A stretch of DNA of 64,000 bases, taken from NCBI GenBank assembly GCA_019456165.1, contig VRUJ01000003.1, forward strand, positions 107,079 through 171,078, read 5' to 3'. The stretch is from Chloroflexota bacterium. Lineage in GTDB: Bacteria; Chloroflexota; Anaerolineae; Anaerolineales; UBA11579. The notes below the pieces were generated by a model. That model saw nothing but the letters and a program-made list of their open reading frames with translations, searched no databases and was not told where the DNA came from. A program made the position numbers and the translations under genes. Shown here one piece after another: positions 8,590-17,908 of the stretch (position 1 is the stretch's first letter; every line of letters starts with the position of its first letter).

Positions 8590-9186
8590 ATGACCGAAAA
8601 AAATCATATTGTTTCTCCAGAAATCAATATTCCGGTAATTTTGGAATCTTTACTATTTGTGGCTCCAGGCCCAGTCACAATTAACCAATTAGCGACCACT
8701 CTCGAGATAACACCTCGGGAGGTGGAAAAAGCGCTGGCTTCACTCGAAGAAAATTACCTTTCTCGTGGAATTCGGCTTCAAAGACATCACGGTAAAATAA
8801 AACTCACCAGCGCACCCGAGGCAGCTACTCTTGTTGAAAAATTTCTCGATCTAGAAGCCACCTCTCGCTTAAGCCGGGCTGCGCTTGAAACTTTATCAAT
8901 AATTGCATTCCAACAACCTATTACGCGCCCTCAGATCGATGCGATACGTGGGGTCAACAGCGACAGCGTGCTCAGAAATCTTCTCAGCAAAGGTCTTGCT
9001 GAAGAAGTTGGACGTTCCGAAGGTCCTGGCCGTCCAATCCTTTATGAAACCACACACGATTTCCTACAACATTTTGGACTCCGAACCTTGGAAGAATTGC
9101 CACAACTATTCTCTGAAGAAACATTATCTGAAATAATTAACTCCCAACCCAATAATGGCGAAACCGCAAATATGTTGAAGGACTAA
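8590..9186 (+). CDS. scpB: Segregation and condensation protein B
   Basis: A 198-residue protein with two winged-helix domains. The signature SRAALETLSIIAFQQPITRPQ with GVNSDSVLRNLLSKGLAEEVG is diagnostic for ScpB, the kleisin-associated subunit that works with ScpA and SMC in chromosome compaction. The N-terminal domain begins ESLLFVAPGPVTINQLA. Length matches the family. ScpA is not in the window. It is followed by an rRNA pseudouridine synthase, the usual scpB-rluB order in bacteria, which supports both assignments. A good promoter lies at 8493-8521. Confidence 0.93.
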   Translation: MTEKNHIVSPEINIPVILESLLFVAPGPVTINQLATTLEITPREVEKALASLEENYLSRGIRLQRHHGKIKLTSAPEAATLVEKFLDLEATSRLSRAALETLSIIAFQQPITRPQIDAIRGVNSDSVLRNLLSKGLAEEVGRSEGPGRPILYETTHDFLQHFGLRTLEELPQLFSEETLSEIINSQPNNGETANMLKD

Positions 9187-9224
9187 GAATTAGAGAAGCT
9201 CTATTAGCCGTAATAAAAAAAGTA

Positions 9225-9971
9225 ATGACAAAAGAACGCGTCCAAAAAATCCTCGCCAGAACGGGTATCGGCTCTCGCCGCAATAATGAAAAATACATCC
9301 AAGCTGGACGTGTAACCGTCAATGGCAAGGTAATAAAGCTGGGAGACAAAGCCAATCCGGATATAGATGAAATTCGTTTAGATGGTCGATTAATCAATAA
9401 GCCAGAAAAATTCGAGTATTTTGCCCTTTATAAACCGCGCGGTGTAATCTCTACCTCCCAATCTCCGGATCGACGCAAGACCGTGGTGGATCTCGTTCCC
9501 CATTCAACCCGTGTTTATCCGGTTGGGCGTTTAGACATTGAGAGCGAAGGGCTGGTATTATTGACCAATGATGGTGAATTAACCAATCTGTTAACCCATC
9601 CGCGTTATAAACATGATAAGGAATACCGCGTATTGGTCGCTAAACACCCTGATGATAAACAGCTTGAGACTTGGCAGCGTGGAGTTATACTAGATGATGG
9701 TTTCAAAACTGCACCTGCAAAAGTAATTGTCGAAAAAACAAAAGGGAAAGGAGCTTGGCTGCAGGTGATCCTTAGTGAGGGTCATAAAAGACAGATTCGT
9801 GAGGTCGCTCGTCAGATTGGTCTCCCTGTGGTCAAACTTATCCGCATTAGAATCAGCACTCTACAACTTGGCAGTCTAAAACCGAGGCAATGGAGAAAAC
9901 TAACCGCAAAAGAGATCTCGGCTCTAAAAAAGGGGGCAAAAAATATTACAAAACACAAGAACAGGGGTTAA
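9225..9971 (+). CDS. rRNA pseudouridine synthase, RsuA/RluB family
   Basis: A 248-residue enzyme. An N-terminal S4 RNA-binding domain (RVQKILARTGIGSRR, then GRVTVNGKV) is followed by the RsuA-type catalytic domain with VYPVGRLDIESEGLVLLTND, which contains the catalytic Asp, and later LSEGHKRQIREVARQIG. It isomerises a uridine in rRNA, most likely in 23S rRNA (RluB-like) given the usual linkage to scpB. It starts 38 bases after scpB and is probably co-transcribed. The C-terminus is Lys-rich. Confidence 0.9.
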   Translation: MTKERVQKILARTGIGSRRNNEKYIQAGRVTVNGKVIKLGDKANPDIDEIRLDGRLINKPEKFEYFALYKPRGVISTSQSPDRRKTVVDLVPHSTRVYPVGRLDIESEGLVLLTNDGELTNLLTHPRYKHDKEYRVLVAKHPDDKQLETWQRGVILDDGFKTAPAKVIVEKTKGKGAWLQVILSEGHKRQIREVARQIGLPVVKLIRIRISTLQLGSLKPRQWRKLTAKEISALKKGAKNITKHKNRG

Positions 9972-10039
9972 TTCCTTTTTGGGGGTTTAACTCCTTAATA
10001 ATTGTCAGAATTCATTCATTTCAACGTTTTAATTATTAG

Positions 10040-10597
10040 ATGCGCAAACGCCGCCGGAACGCCCCCATAAAATGCGAACAGGCTTTCAGCCAGTTGTACT
10101 CCCAAACGCACCTAAAAGTGTTTCGCTATATTTACAGCTTACATGGTGGTCCACAAGAAGAGGTTGAAGACATTACATCTGAAACTTTTTATAAAGCATG
10201 GAAAGCGCGGAAGCGATTTGAGGGCGATATGGATGCAGCCTTTGGCTGGTTGCTTACAATCGCTAAACGGCTAATGATCGATAAACATCGTCAGAATATA
10301 TCTCGAGGAGTTCACATTGAGATTTTGGAGGAATCATTTGCAGCTTCGGGAAACACACCTGAAGAAAAAGCGATGCAGCATGAATTGATGGAAAAATTAA
10401 TTACTTCACTTCAATCAATTTCTTTTACGCAGTGAGAAATAATTATCCTGCGCTATATTCTCGAGTGGAAGGTGAAAGATATTGGCTTGCACTTGGATAT
10501 TGCTGAAAATACTGTGTCGGTTATTATACGGCGAGCACGTAAAAAACTTCGAGCACATTGGGTAGACGCGAATGCTGGAGAAAATAATGCATCTTAA
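10040..10597 (+). pseudogene. ECF RNA polymerase sigma factor interrupted by an in-frame TGA
   Basis: Region 2 of an ECF sigma factor is clear in the first 100 codons (VFRYIYSLHGG, then VEDITSETFYKAWKAR and AFGWLLTIAKRLMIDKHRQ). The frame meets TGA at 10433-10435 just where region 4 begins (SISFTQ-stop). The same frame then continues without a shift as EIIILRYILEWKVKDIGLHL and AENTVSVIIRRARKKLRAH to a TAA at 10595-10597. The family normally has Arg here (TQRE), so one C-to-T change (CGA to TGA) explains the stop. As it stands the 131-residue product lacks the -35-binding domain. Nonsense mutation, assembly error or rare readthrough are all possible; TGA is an ordinary stop elsewhere in the window. 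Confidence 0.8.
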
Positions 10598-11402
10598 GGA
10601 TAATGATAATATTCAAGATCAATCCAAAAATGAGGGTGTTCCTATTGTCGAAGAACTTCTAAGTTTCAGACCTATTCCCAGCCAACAATTTTATAAACGA
10701 ATGGAACGTGCGCCCTGGAGAAAAGTAAAGTTAACGAAAATGCACCGTAGAAGATGGCAGGCCGCGATCGCGATAGTTCTCCTCCTAATTTTATCCCTGA
10801 CGACCCCAATTTTGTCGCCTTCATTTGAAGCGGTAGCAGAAAGATTGGTAAAGTTTTTTAATTTTTCTGAGACGGATTCAACCAATATTCAATTAACAAA
10901 CAGCATTTCAGCGGAATCACGAATCGTTTTGAGAGAGTCTGATTTTCCATTGACGATAGGGCAGGTTCAGAATCTATCTCCAATAAATTTATCCAATCCA
11001 ACTCTTTCAAGTTTCAATTTAGTCTTCTTTGGAGCCAGCTATAATACTGAAACCCAACAAGCCATTTTTTATTATCGAGGTACAAATCTCCATTTATTAA
11101 TCACCCAGCAACCTGCAGGTGACTTTTTCCAAGAGGTCGGAATCAGTGCAACTGTTGAGAGTGTCCAAATTGAAGATCTTTACGGCGAGTTTGTCAGCGG
11201 GGGTTGGGTTGTATCACCGGTAGGGAGCCCTACACCAGAAGAAACACAATCGGGAAACCGAGAAACCGTGACCGCTATTTGGGACCCAAATTTACTCCAC
11301 CTGACTCTCCAGTGGCAGTCGGAAGATATTCTCTATTCAATAATGAGTTGGGGTGAGTTTACAAAGCAAGATTTAATTGGTATCGCAAGCTCTATGCACT
11401 AA
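10587..11402 (+). CDS. Probable anti-sigma factor-like single-TM protein
   Basis: A 271-residue protein with a ~55-residue cytoplasmic N-terminus, one membrane helix (AAIAIVLLLILSLTTPIL) and a ~190-residue extracytoplasmic part. The latter contains GASYNTETQQAIFYYRGTN and the QGNLLITQQ-like strand pattern typical of DUF4367-type sensor domains. The start ATG at 10587 has GGAG six bases upstream and lies inside the 3' end of the sigma gene, so the pair is translationally coupled, the usual arrangement for an ECF sigma and its regulator. No zinc-binding anti-sigma HxxxCxxC motif is seen, so the anti-sigma role is inferred from position and topology. Confidence 0.6.
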   Translation: MHLKDNDNIQDQSKNEGVPIVEELLSFRPIPSQQFYKRMERAPWRKVKLTKMHRRRWQAAIAIVLLLILSLTTPILSPSFEAVAERLVKFFNFSETDSTNIQLTNSISAESRIVLRESDFPLTIGQVQNLSPINLSNPTLSSFNLVFFGASYNTETQQAIFYYRGTNLHLLITQQPAGDFFQEVGISATVESVQIEDLYGEFVSGGWVVSPVGSPTPEETQSGNRETVTAIWDPNLLHLTLQWQSEDILYSIMSWGEFTKQDLIGIASSMH

Positions 11403-11481
11403 TCAATAATTAATTACATTCTACTTGCCGGAATCGATTACGGTAGCTTACAATACATTAATTCATATCTCAGGAGCAAGC

Positions 11482-14400
11482 ATGCAAAACAAACAAGAAA
11501 AGCAAACAACCTGGTTAGATCGATCACTCCTATCCAGTATAAAATTCAATTGGGAATTAGTAATATTTAGCACTATATTAATTCTGGTGGTTATCAGCCG
11601 TTTCTATGATCTGGACAGCCGGGTGATGAGCCACGACGAAAGTTTGCATACTTACTACTCCTGGTTGCTCTCGCGAGGAGGCAGCTTTTCCCACACGCCA
11701 ATGATGCACGGCCCATTTCAGTTCCACGTTGTGGCTCTTTCTTATTTCATGTTTGGAGATAGTGATTTTACAGCTCGCATTCCCGTGGTTTTGGCAAGTA
11801 TTCTCGCAATTGGATTCCTGTGGAATTATCGCAGTTATCTTGGGAGAATCGGAACTCTTGTTGCAGCGGGAATGTTTCTTATCTCTCCATATTTACTGTA
11901 TTACGGCCGTTATGTACGCAACGAAGCCTTTGTTGTTCTGTTCGGAATCATAACCATTTGGGCAATTCTGAAGCACCTGGAAACCGGTGAAAATCGTTTT
12001 CTATATTATCTGACAGCAGCCGCCTCTTTACATTTCACAACTAAAGAAACTTCGTTTATTTACACAGCCCAGGCTTTACTTTTCCTCGGCTTCTTATTGT
12101 TGTATCGCCTTGCCAAGCGCCCCTCAGTAAGCATCAATGACCGCCGTGTATTTTCAGGATTACTTGTTTTTGGCCTGATTTTACTAATATTAGCTTCAGG
12201 AAGTGTTGTATTCGCAGAAAGGCTTAGCGCTCTGACTGGTTCAGAAACCGCAATACCAGCCATTCCAGGGGTGGATGCTGCAACTGAAGACATTGTATCA
12301 AGGGTAACACCGATAACAATTATTTTCGGATCTCTGGGTGTCCTCGCCTTAATAATCGCCCCTCTATTTTTACTCAAGGAAATTAGCAGCTCCCGATCAA
12401 AACGGGGCAGTTTCATCAATTTGCTTTTCTCTCTTGGAAGTATTGGCGCTCTTATAGCGATTATTACAGGGTATTCAATTTATATTCGGGACAATAATAT
12501 TCTGGAAGATCTACTCGGTGCAGCAGCTTCAGAATCCCAAGTTATCGCTGGTTCTTCAATTAGTTCTCAGGTTTGGCTTATAATTCTCGCATTCAGCATT
12601 TTAAGTATGGCCTTGGCTGTCGCTGCCTACTTTTTTATGCAAAACTTGTACCGCACTTTACCATTTTTCAAGAACGAGCGCTCATTCGATCTATTGGTTT
12701 TACTTGCCAGCTTGGTTTTACCTCACCTTGCTGCTTTTCCCATTTACTTATTGGGTTGGAATGCAGTGGATACCAATACTATTGGGCTTATTCGTACAGC
12801 CCTAATATTGATACCTATGGTTTTGCTATCCATCGGGATTGGAATTGGTTGGAAAGCAAGTGTTTGGCTAAAAAATGCTGGTATCTTTTATAGCATATTC
12901 ACAATCTTTTTTACTACAGTATTCACGAACGGAGTAGGCTTTTTTACCGGTTTAGTCGGTTCATTGGGATATTGGCTGGAACAACAAGGTGTAAGGCGCG
13001 GTGGCCAGCCCTGGTATTACTATTTAGTAGTCCAAATGCCTGTTTATGAATATTTAGCTGTATTCGTAACAACACTTGCAGCAGGACTGGGCTTGCGTTG
13101 GTGGTGGAAAAAACCTGTGGACTTGGAAGATCAATTGACGGAATCAATCCCCGATGAGGAAGAAACCCTAATAAGTTTGAATCTAGACACTGCATCTGCC
13201 AGGAAGCACGCCCTCACCTTATTAGCTTTTTGGTCTGTCACAAGTTTCCTGGCCTATACTATCGCTGGGGAGAAAATGCCCTGGCTCACTGTGCATATCA
13301 CATTTCCGATGCTGTTATTAGGAGGTTGGGCAGTAGGTCGATTATTCAAAAAAATCGATTGGGGTTTGTTTTGGCAGCAAAACGGCGTTCTCGCTCTTCT
13401 GCTCTTGCCCGTTTTTATTGCCAGCATAGGAGCCGCGTTCTTGAGCTTGTTAGGTGAAAATCCTCCCTTTCAAGGACAGCAACTCCCCGAACTTCAGGCT
13501 ACAAGCACTTTCGTTTTCAGCCTGCTAACTGCCCTGGGAAGCGGTTTGGGATTATTATATCTTTTTCGGTCCTTGGAATCATCTCAGTTTGCGCCAGCTT
13601 TTCTGCTGATAATTTTTGGAATGTTTAGTTTGCTCACTGCGAGAACCGCAATAAAAGCTACGTATATCAATTACGATGAAGCAACCGAGTTTTTAGTTTA
13701 CGCCCACTCTGCTAGCGGTGTCAAAAACGTCATGACCCAAGTTGAGGAAATTTCATTACGCACTACCGATGGACTCGCAATAGCTATCGCCTTCGACAAT
13801 GACGTGTCCTGGCCATTCACATGGTATTTAAGAAATTACCAGAACCAACGGTATTATGGAGAAGACCCCAGTCGTGATTTGCGCGACGCTCCGATTATCA
13901 TTGTTGGGAATGATAATTTTTCTAAAATTGAGCCGATAGTCGGCCAGGCCTATTACCGTTTTGATTACATTCGCATGTGGTGGCCAAACCAGGATTATTT
14001 CAACTTGACTTGGGAGAGGGTGAAAGAATTCGCTATAGATCCTACAATGCGGGCTGCGCTATTTCAAATATGGCTCAATCGTGATTATTCACTTTATGCA
14101 AACGTTATCGGTCAAGATCTCAGTTTACCAAACTGGCATCCATCTGACAGTATGCGCATGTACATCCGCAAAGACGTGGTCGCCCAGTTGTGGAATTATG
14201 GAGTTCCTGCTGCACCCGAGGCGATTGTTGCCGATCCATATGAGGACAACGAAGTTCAAATGCTCCCGGATATAACCATTGGTCAAATGGGTCCCAATCC
14301 AGGGGAATTCAGTAGCCCACGCAGTATTGCCCTAGCTCCAGACGCAAGTTTTTATGTGGCAGATTCGTTCAACTATCGAATCCAACATTTCTCTTCGGAC

Positions 14401-15153
14401 GGCACTTTTCTTGATGAGTGGGGGATTATGTCTCCTTTCGCTGAAGATGGCCATGCATTCATAGGAACATTTAAAGAGCCTTGGGGCGTAGCCGTTTCTC
14501 CAGATGGAAATTATGTTTACGTTGCTGACACTTGGAATAACCGTATTCAAAAATTCAATTCCCAAGGAGTATTCTTAACCGAGTGGGGCACTGCCGGGCA
14601 GGGTTTTGGCCAAGATGGTTTCTATGGGCCTCGTGGGATTGCAGTCGACAACGAAGGTAATGTTTATGTCGCTGACACGGGCAACAAGAGGATAATGATT
14701 TACGATTCTGGAGGTAATTACCTTACCGAATTTGGAAGTTTTGGATTTGGTTCTGGTGATTTCAATGAACCGGTTGGTTTAGCAATCGATCCAAATAGTC
14801 AGAGAATTTATATCGTTGATACCTGGAATCAACGCGTTCAAGTTTACGAAAATGAAGGCAACTTAATTTATTCACTTGCTGATACATGGCAGATTGCCGG
14901 TTGGTATGGCGAATCACTCGAAAACAAACCTTACATCACAGTAGATGAAAATGGAAACGTGTATATTACAGATCCTGATGGATCGCGGGTCATCGGTTTT
15001 ACTAGTGATGGCGAGTTTTTACACTTTTGGACACTCCAAAGCATTGGCCTCGCACAGGAGAGTCTCCCGATAGGAATTGCGGCTGACAGACAAGGGGGAA
15101 TCTGGGTTACTGACGGACGAAATAATCGTCTTTTGCATTTTATGCTCCCATAA
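11482..15153 (+). CDS. Giant membrane glycosyltransferase (TIGR03663/Agl23 type) with C-terminal NHL repeats
   Basis: A 1223-residue protein. The N-terminal MSHDESLHTYYSWLLSRGG and MMHGPFQFHVVALSYFMFG are hallmarks of the TIGR03663 (Agl23) family, related to dolichyl-phosphate mannosyltransferase-like GT-C enzymes, with about 14 or more membrane helices over residues ~20-740. After an extracytoplasmic segment, residues ~930-1223 form an NHL/SMP-30-type beta-propeller: repeats such as VYVADTWNNRIQKF, VYVADTGNKRIMIY and IYIVDTWNQRVQVY. It probably transfers a lipid-linked sugar outside the membrane, with the propeller as a binding or docking module. I start at ATG 11482, which has AGGAG five bases upstream; the earlier TTG at 11425 lacks one. 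Confidence 0.8.
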   Translation: MQNKQEKQTTWLDRSLLSSIKFNWELVIFSTILILVVISRFYDLDSRVMSHDESLHTYYSWLLSRGGSFSHTPMMHGPFQFHVVALSYFMFGDSDFTARIPVVLASILAIGFLWNYRSYLGRIGTLVAAGMFLISPYLLYYGRYVRNEAFVVLFGIITIWAILKHLETGENRFLYYLTAAASLHFTTKETSFIYTAQALLFLGFLLLYRLAKRPSVSINDRRVFSGLLVFGLILLILASGSVVFAERLSALTGSETAIPAIPGVDAATEDIVSRVTPITIIFGSLGVLALIIAPLFLLKEISSSRSKRGSFINLLFSLGSIGALIAIITGYSIYIRDNNILEDLLGAAASESQVIAGSSISSQVWLIILAFSILSMALAVAAYFFMQNLYRTLPFFKNERSFDLLVLLASLVLPHLAAFPIYLLGWNAVDTNTIGLIRTALILIPMVLLSIGIGIGWKASVWLKNAGIFYSIFTIFFTTVFTNGVGFFTGLVGSLGYWLEQQGVRRGGQPWYYYLVVQMPVYEYLAVFVTTLAAGLGLRWWWKKPVDLEDQLTESIPDEEETLISLNLDTASARKHALTLLAFWSVTSFLAYTIAGEKMPWLTVHITFPMLLLGGWAVGRLFKKIDWGLFWQQNGVLALLLLPVFIASIGAAFLSLLGENPPFQGQQLPELQATSTFVFSLLTALGSGLGLLYLFRSLESSQFAPAFLLIIFGMFSLLTARTAIKATYINYDEATEFLVYAHSASGVKNVMTQVEEISLRTTDGLAIAIAFDNDVSWPFTWYLRNYQNQRYYGEDPSRDLRDAPIIIVGNDNFSKIEPIVGQAYYRFDYIRMWWPNQDYFNLTWERVKEFAIDPTMRAALFQIWLNRDYSLYANVIGQDLSLPNWHPSDSMRMYIRKDVVAQLWNYGVPAAPEAIVADPYEDNEVQMLPDITIGQMGPNPGEFSSPRSIALAPDASFYVADSFNYRIQHFSSDGTFLDEWGIMSPFAEDGHAFIGTFKEPWGVAVSPDGNYVYVADTWNNRIQKFNSQGVFLTEWGTAGQGFGQDGFYGPRGIAVDNEGNVYVADTGNKRIMIYDSGGNYLTEFGSFGFGSGDFNEPVGLAIDPNSQRIYIVDTWNQRVQVYENEGNLIYSLADTWQIAGWYGESLENKPYITVDENGNVYITDPDGSRVIGFTSDGEFLHFWTLQSIGLAQESLPIGIAADRQGGIWVTDGRNNRLLHFMLP

Positions 15154-15312
15154 AGATGTCAATCGCGATACACGCGAACCCGATGAGGACTTGCACCTAA
15201 GTCCCCATTTTAATTTTTTCCCTCTCCAAAAATTATGGGTAACCTGGAATTATCCTGATAAATCCGGGAAATATTTCCAACATTCAAGCGCCAAAGAATT
15301 ATTATATTCACA

Positions 15313-15321
15313 TGGTATAAT
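15313..15321 (+). promoter_or_regulatory. Extended -10 element upstream of sucC
   Basis: TGGTATAAT at 15313-15321 is a perfect extended -10. No good -35 is found 16-18 bases upstream. It lies 48 bases before the sucC start in a 216-base gap that otherwise shows nothing recognisable. Confidence 0.5.
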
Positions 15322-15369
15322 CTGCCCGCTAACCTAAACAATATTGCTATCAATTGAGAAAATAATCAT

Positions 15370-16518
15370 ATGAAGCTCCATGAATACCAATCTAAACAAA
15401 TATTTGCAAAGCACGACATTCCAATCCCCCCCGGACGAGTCGCCACTTCCCCAGAAGAAGCCCGAGCCATTGCCGGAGAACTAGGTGGGCGCGTTGTAAT
15501 TAAATCTCAAGTTCTGGTTGGTGGGCGCGGTAAAGCAGGTGGAATCCGGCTTGCTAAAAACCAACGCGAGGCCGAAAAACTCGCCAGGGAAGTACTTGGC
15601 ATGCAAATAAAGGGCTTGCCGGTGCGCAAAATTCTGGTAGACAAAGCGGTTGGGATTGAAACAGAAATTTATTTCGGGATAACAAACGATCGAACTGCTC
15701 GCAAACCAGTAATGATCGCTTCTGCAGCAGGCGGAATAGATATAGAAGAGGTGGCGGCCACAACTCCGGAAAAAATAATTAGAGCCCACATCGACCCGTT
15801 GTTAGGCTTACAGAATTACAACATTCTTGATCTGGCGATTGGCATTGAACTTCCAAGAGAACATTGGAGGGTTTTCAATCAGATTGCCAAAGGCCTCTGG
15901 AACGCATTTCAAGGGAGCGATGCCACTTTAGCTGAGATCAATCCGCTGGTAATCACTGACGATAACCAACTCTTAGCCGTGGACGGCAAGATGGTGATCG
16001 ATGACAATGCCCTATTTCGCCACCCCAACATTACAGAAATGCGCGATATCACCACAGAAAACGAATCCGAGACCGAGGCACTAAAACATGGGCTCACATA
16101 TATTAAGCTTGAGGGAGAAATAGGCTGCATGGTCAACGGTGCAGGGCTGGCCATGGCGACAATGGATATAATTAAACACTTTGGCGGGGAGCCGGCTAAT
16201 TTCCTTGATATTGGCGGTGGTGCGAACGCAGAAAAAGTAGCTATGGCTTTAAGGATCATTCTTAAAGACAAAAATGTAAAATCGATCCTGTTTAATATCT
16301 TTGGCGGAATCACACGGGGAGACGAAGTTGCCCGCGGTATTCTGAAAGCCTTGGAAGAAATAAAGCCTGAAATACCTATGGTGATTCGTTTGGTAGGCAC
16401 TAACGCTGAAGAGGGACGAGAATTACTTGCAAACGCGAATATGATTACTGCAGAAACCCTGGCACAAGCTGCACAAAAAGCTGTCGAGGCTTCAACCAGA
16501 GTTATTGAGGAAGTTTAA
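15370..16518 (+). CDS. sucC: Succinyl-CoA ligase (ADP/GDP-forming) subunit beta
   Basis: A 382-residue beta subunit. [20 protein letters not shown] begins the ATP-grasp domain; [18 protein letters not shown] holds nucleotide-binding residues. The C-terminal CoA-ligase domain contains [33 protein letters not shown] and [13 protein letters not shown]. With SucD it interconverts succinyl-CoA and succinate with substrate-level phosphorylation in the TCA cycle. Length is normal. sucD follows, its start lying 4 bases after the sucC stop. Confidence 0.95.
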   Translation: MKLHEYQSKQIFAKHDIPIPPGRVATSPEEARAIAGELGGRVVIKSQVLVGGRGKAGGIRLAKNQREAEKLAREVLGMQIKGLPVRKILVDKAVGIETEIYFGITNDRTARKPVMIASAAGGIDIEEVAATTPEKIIRAHIDPLLGLQNYNILDLAIGIELPREHWRVFNQIAKGLWNAFQGSDATLAEINPLVITDDNQLLAVDGKMVIDDNALFRHPNITEMRDITTENESETEALKHGLTYIKLEGEIGCMVNGAGLAMATMDIIKHFGGEPANFLDIGGGANAEKVAMALRIILKDKNVKSILFNIFGGITRGDEVARGILKALEEIKPEIPMVIRLVGTNAEEGRELLANANMITAETLAQAAQKAVEASTRVIEEV

Positions 16519-16522
16519 AAAC

Positions 16523-17389
16523 ATGAGCATCTTTGTGGACAAAGACACACGTTTGGTTGTCCAGGGTATCACTGGTCGTGAAGGCTTATTTCATACAGGG
16601 CAAATGTTGGAATATGGCACTTCTGTAGTTGCTGGCACCCGCCCGGGTAAAGGAGGCGAATGGGTGTTAGATGGGAAAGTACCCGTTTTCGATTCGGTTA
16701 AAATCGCTGTTGAAGCCACCGGCGCCAACACGAGCATAATATTCGTCCCAGCGCGATTCGCTTCTGATGCAATCCTCGAAGCTGCAGATGCTGGTTTGCA
16801 GTTGATCATTTGCCTTACAGAACATATCCCCGTGCAAGATATGATGCGCGTGAGAAATTACCTTGACCAAAAAGCAGTCAGACTTATTGGCCCGAATTGC
16901 CCGGGATTACTCACTCCTGGCGAAGCAAAAGTCGGCATTATTCCAGGAGACATTGCTATTCCCGGAGCTATAGGTGTAGTTTCAAGATCCGGAACGCTAA
17001 CTTATGAAGTTCTCTATGCACTCAAACAACTTGGTTTGGGTGCAAGTACATGTGTTGGAATCGGCGGTGATCCAATTAACGGGACAAACTTTATTGATGC
17101 CCTGGCATTATTTGAAGGTGACCCCCAAACGGATAAAGTTGTCATGATTGGCGAAATTGGGGGAACGGATGAAGAAAAAGCTGCCGATTACATTAGTTCA
17201 CAGATGACCAAACCAGTTGTGGGGTTTATCGCAGGTAAAACCGCCCCACCCGGAAAAAGAATGGGGCACGCAGGAGCAATTGTCGAAGGTGGCGCAGGCA
17301 CCGCAGTTGGAAAAATCAAAGCCCTTGAAGATGCAGGTGTGGTGGTCGCATCTCATCCAGAAGAAATTGCTGAGCTGCTAAAAAATTAA
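16523..17389 (+). CDS. sucD: Succinyl-CoA ligase subunit alpha
   Basis: A 288-residue alpha subunit. The N-terminal CoA-binding domain has [21 protein letters not shown]. The ligase domain has [35 protein letters not shown] and [20 protein letters not shown]. The phosphorylated His is in [15 protein letters not shown]. The ATG at 16523 is chosen because GAGGAAG from the sucC end sits just upstream and MSIFVDKDT matches the family start; a TTG at 16505 is not needed. It forms an operon with sucC. Confidence 0.95.
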   Translation: MSIFVDKDTRLVVQGITGREGLFHTGQMLEYGTSVVAGTRPGKGGEWVLDGKVPVFDSVKIAVEATGANTSIIFVPARFASDAILEAADAGLQLIICLTEHIPVQDMMRVRNYLDQKAVRLIGPNCPGLLTPGEAKVGIIPGDIAIPGAIGVVSRSGTLTYEVLYALKQLGLGASTCVGIGGDPINGTNFIDALALFEGDPQTDKVVMIGEIGGTDEEKAADYISSQMTKPVVGFIAGKTAPPGKRMGHAGAIVEGGAGTAVGKIKALEDAGVVVASHPEEIAELLKN

Positions 17390-17391
17390 TC

Positions 17392-17421
17392 CACCACAAT
17401 AATCAGAAAATAGTTGTGGTG
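17392..17421. terminator. Hairpin after sucD
   Basis: CACCACAA (17392-17399) pairs with TTGTGGTG (17414-17421), giving an 8-bp stem with a 14-base loop followed by a short T-containing run. It lies directly after the sucD stop. Because the T run is poor, this is only a candidate terminator. Confidence 0.4.
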
Positions 17422-17477
17422 TTTAGTTTCTTAGCGACAAGAACATTGATAATGAGAGATGTGGAGCATATCAAAGA

Positions 17478-17495
17478 GCACAGGAGAACCTGTGC
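17478..17495. terminator. Short perfect hairpin between sucD and acpP
   Basis: GCACAGG-AGAA-CCTGTGC is a perfect 7-bp stem with a 4-base loop in the gap between the convergent genes sucD and acpP. On the minus strand it is followed by CTCTTT. It may help end one or both transcripts; the T tract is short. Confidence 0.35.
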
Positions 17496-17544
17496 ATTTA
17501 TGTTTAGATTACATACATATATTGAGAATGATAAAGGGAATTCT

Positions 17545-17778
17545 TTACATGCTGCCTTCGATATATTTAGCTGCTTCACCAACTGTAGTGATTTTCTGAG
17601 CGTCTTCATCAGAAATTTCATTACCAAACTTATCTTCAAATGCCATAATCAATTCAACGATATCAAGAGAGTCTGCTTCTAGATCCTCTCTGAAACGGGC
17701 TTCTGCTGTAATTTTGTCTGCATCTACACCAAGTAGATCTATAATAATTTCTTTTATTTCGGATAATGTGTCTCCCAT
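17545..17778 (-). CDS. acpP: Acyl carrier protein
   Basis: A 77-residue acidic helical protein. The 4'-phosphopantetheine attachment Ser is in [16 protein letters not shown], the canonical ACP motif, followed by [19 protein letters not shown]. It carries growing acyl chains in fatty acid synthesis. The start ATG at 17778 has GGAGG nine bases upstream; the longer reading to 17805 has no support. It stands alone on the minus strand, divergent from fni, away from other fab genes; fabL is elsewhere in the window. Confidence 0.95.
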   Translation of the reverse strand: MGDTLSEIKEIIIDLLGVDADKITAEARFREDLEADSLDIVELIMAFEDKFGNEISDEDAQKITTVGEAAKYIEGSM

Positions 17779-17908
17779 ATTTTGGGGCCTCCTTGAATGA
17801 TTCAAATTAATTTTGCAATTGTACTCCTAATGATGCGGCTGTCAAGCATATGTTGACAGTGCATTATCAGGCTGGTAAGATAACCTCATTTGACAGGAAC
17901 ACCCATAG

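Noticed and set aside
10433..10435. Possible use of TGA as a sense codon in this organism
   Set aside because: Other genes in the window end in TGA at positions consistent with family lengths (for example the EamA transporter at 26101-26103 and the two-TM protein at 30235-30237), so the standard code applies.
15909..16400. 163-codon frame on the minus strand within sucC
   Set aside because: It is antisense to a strongly conserved gene and has no recognisable domain or ribosome-binding site.
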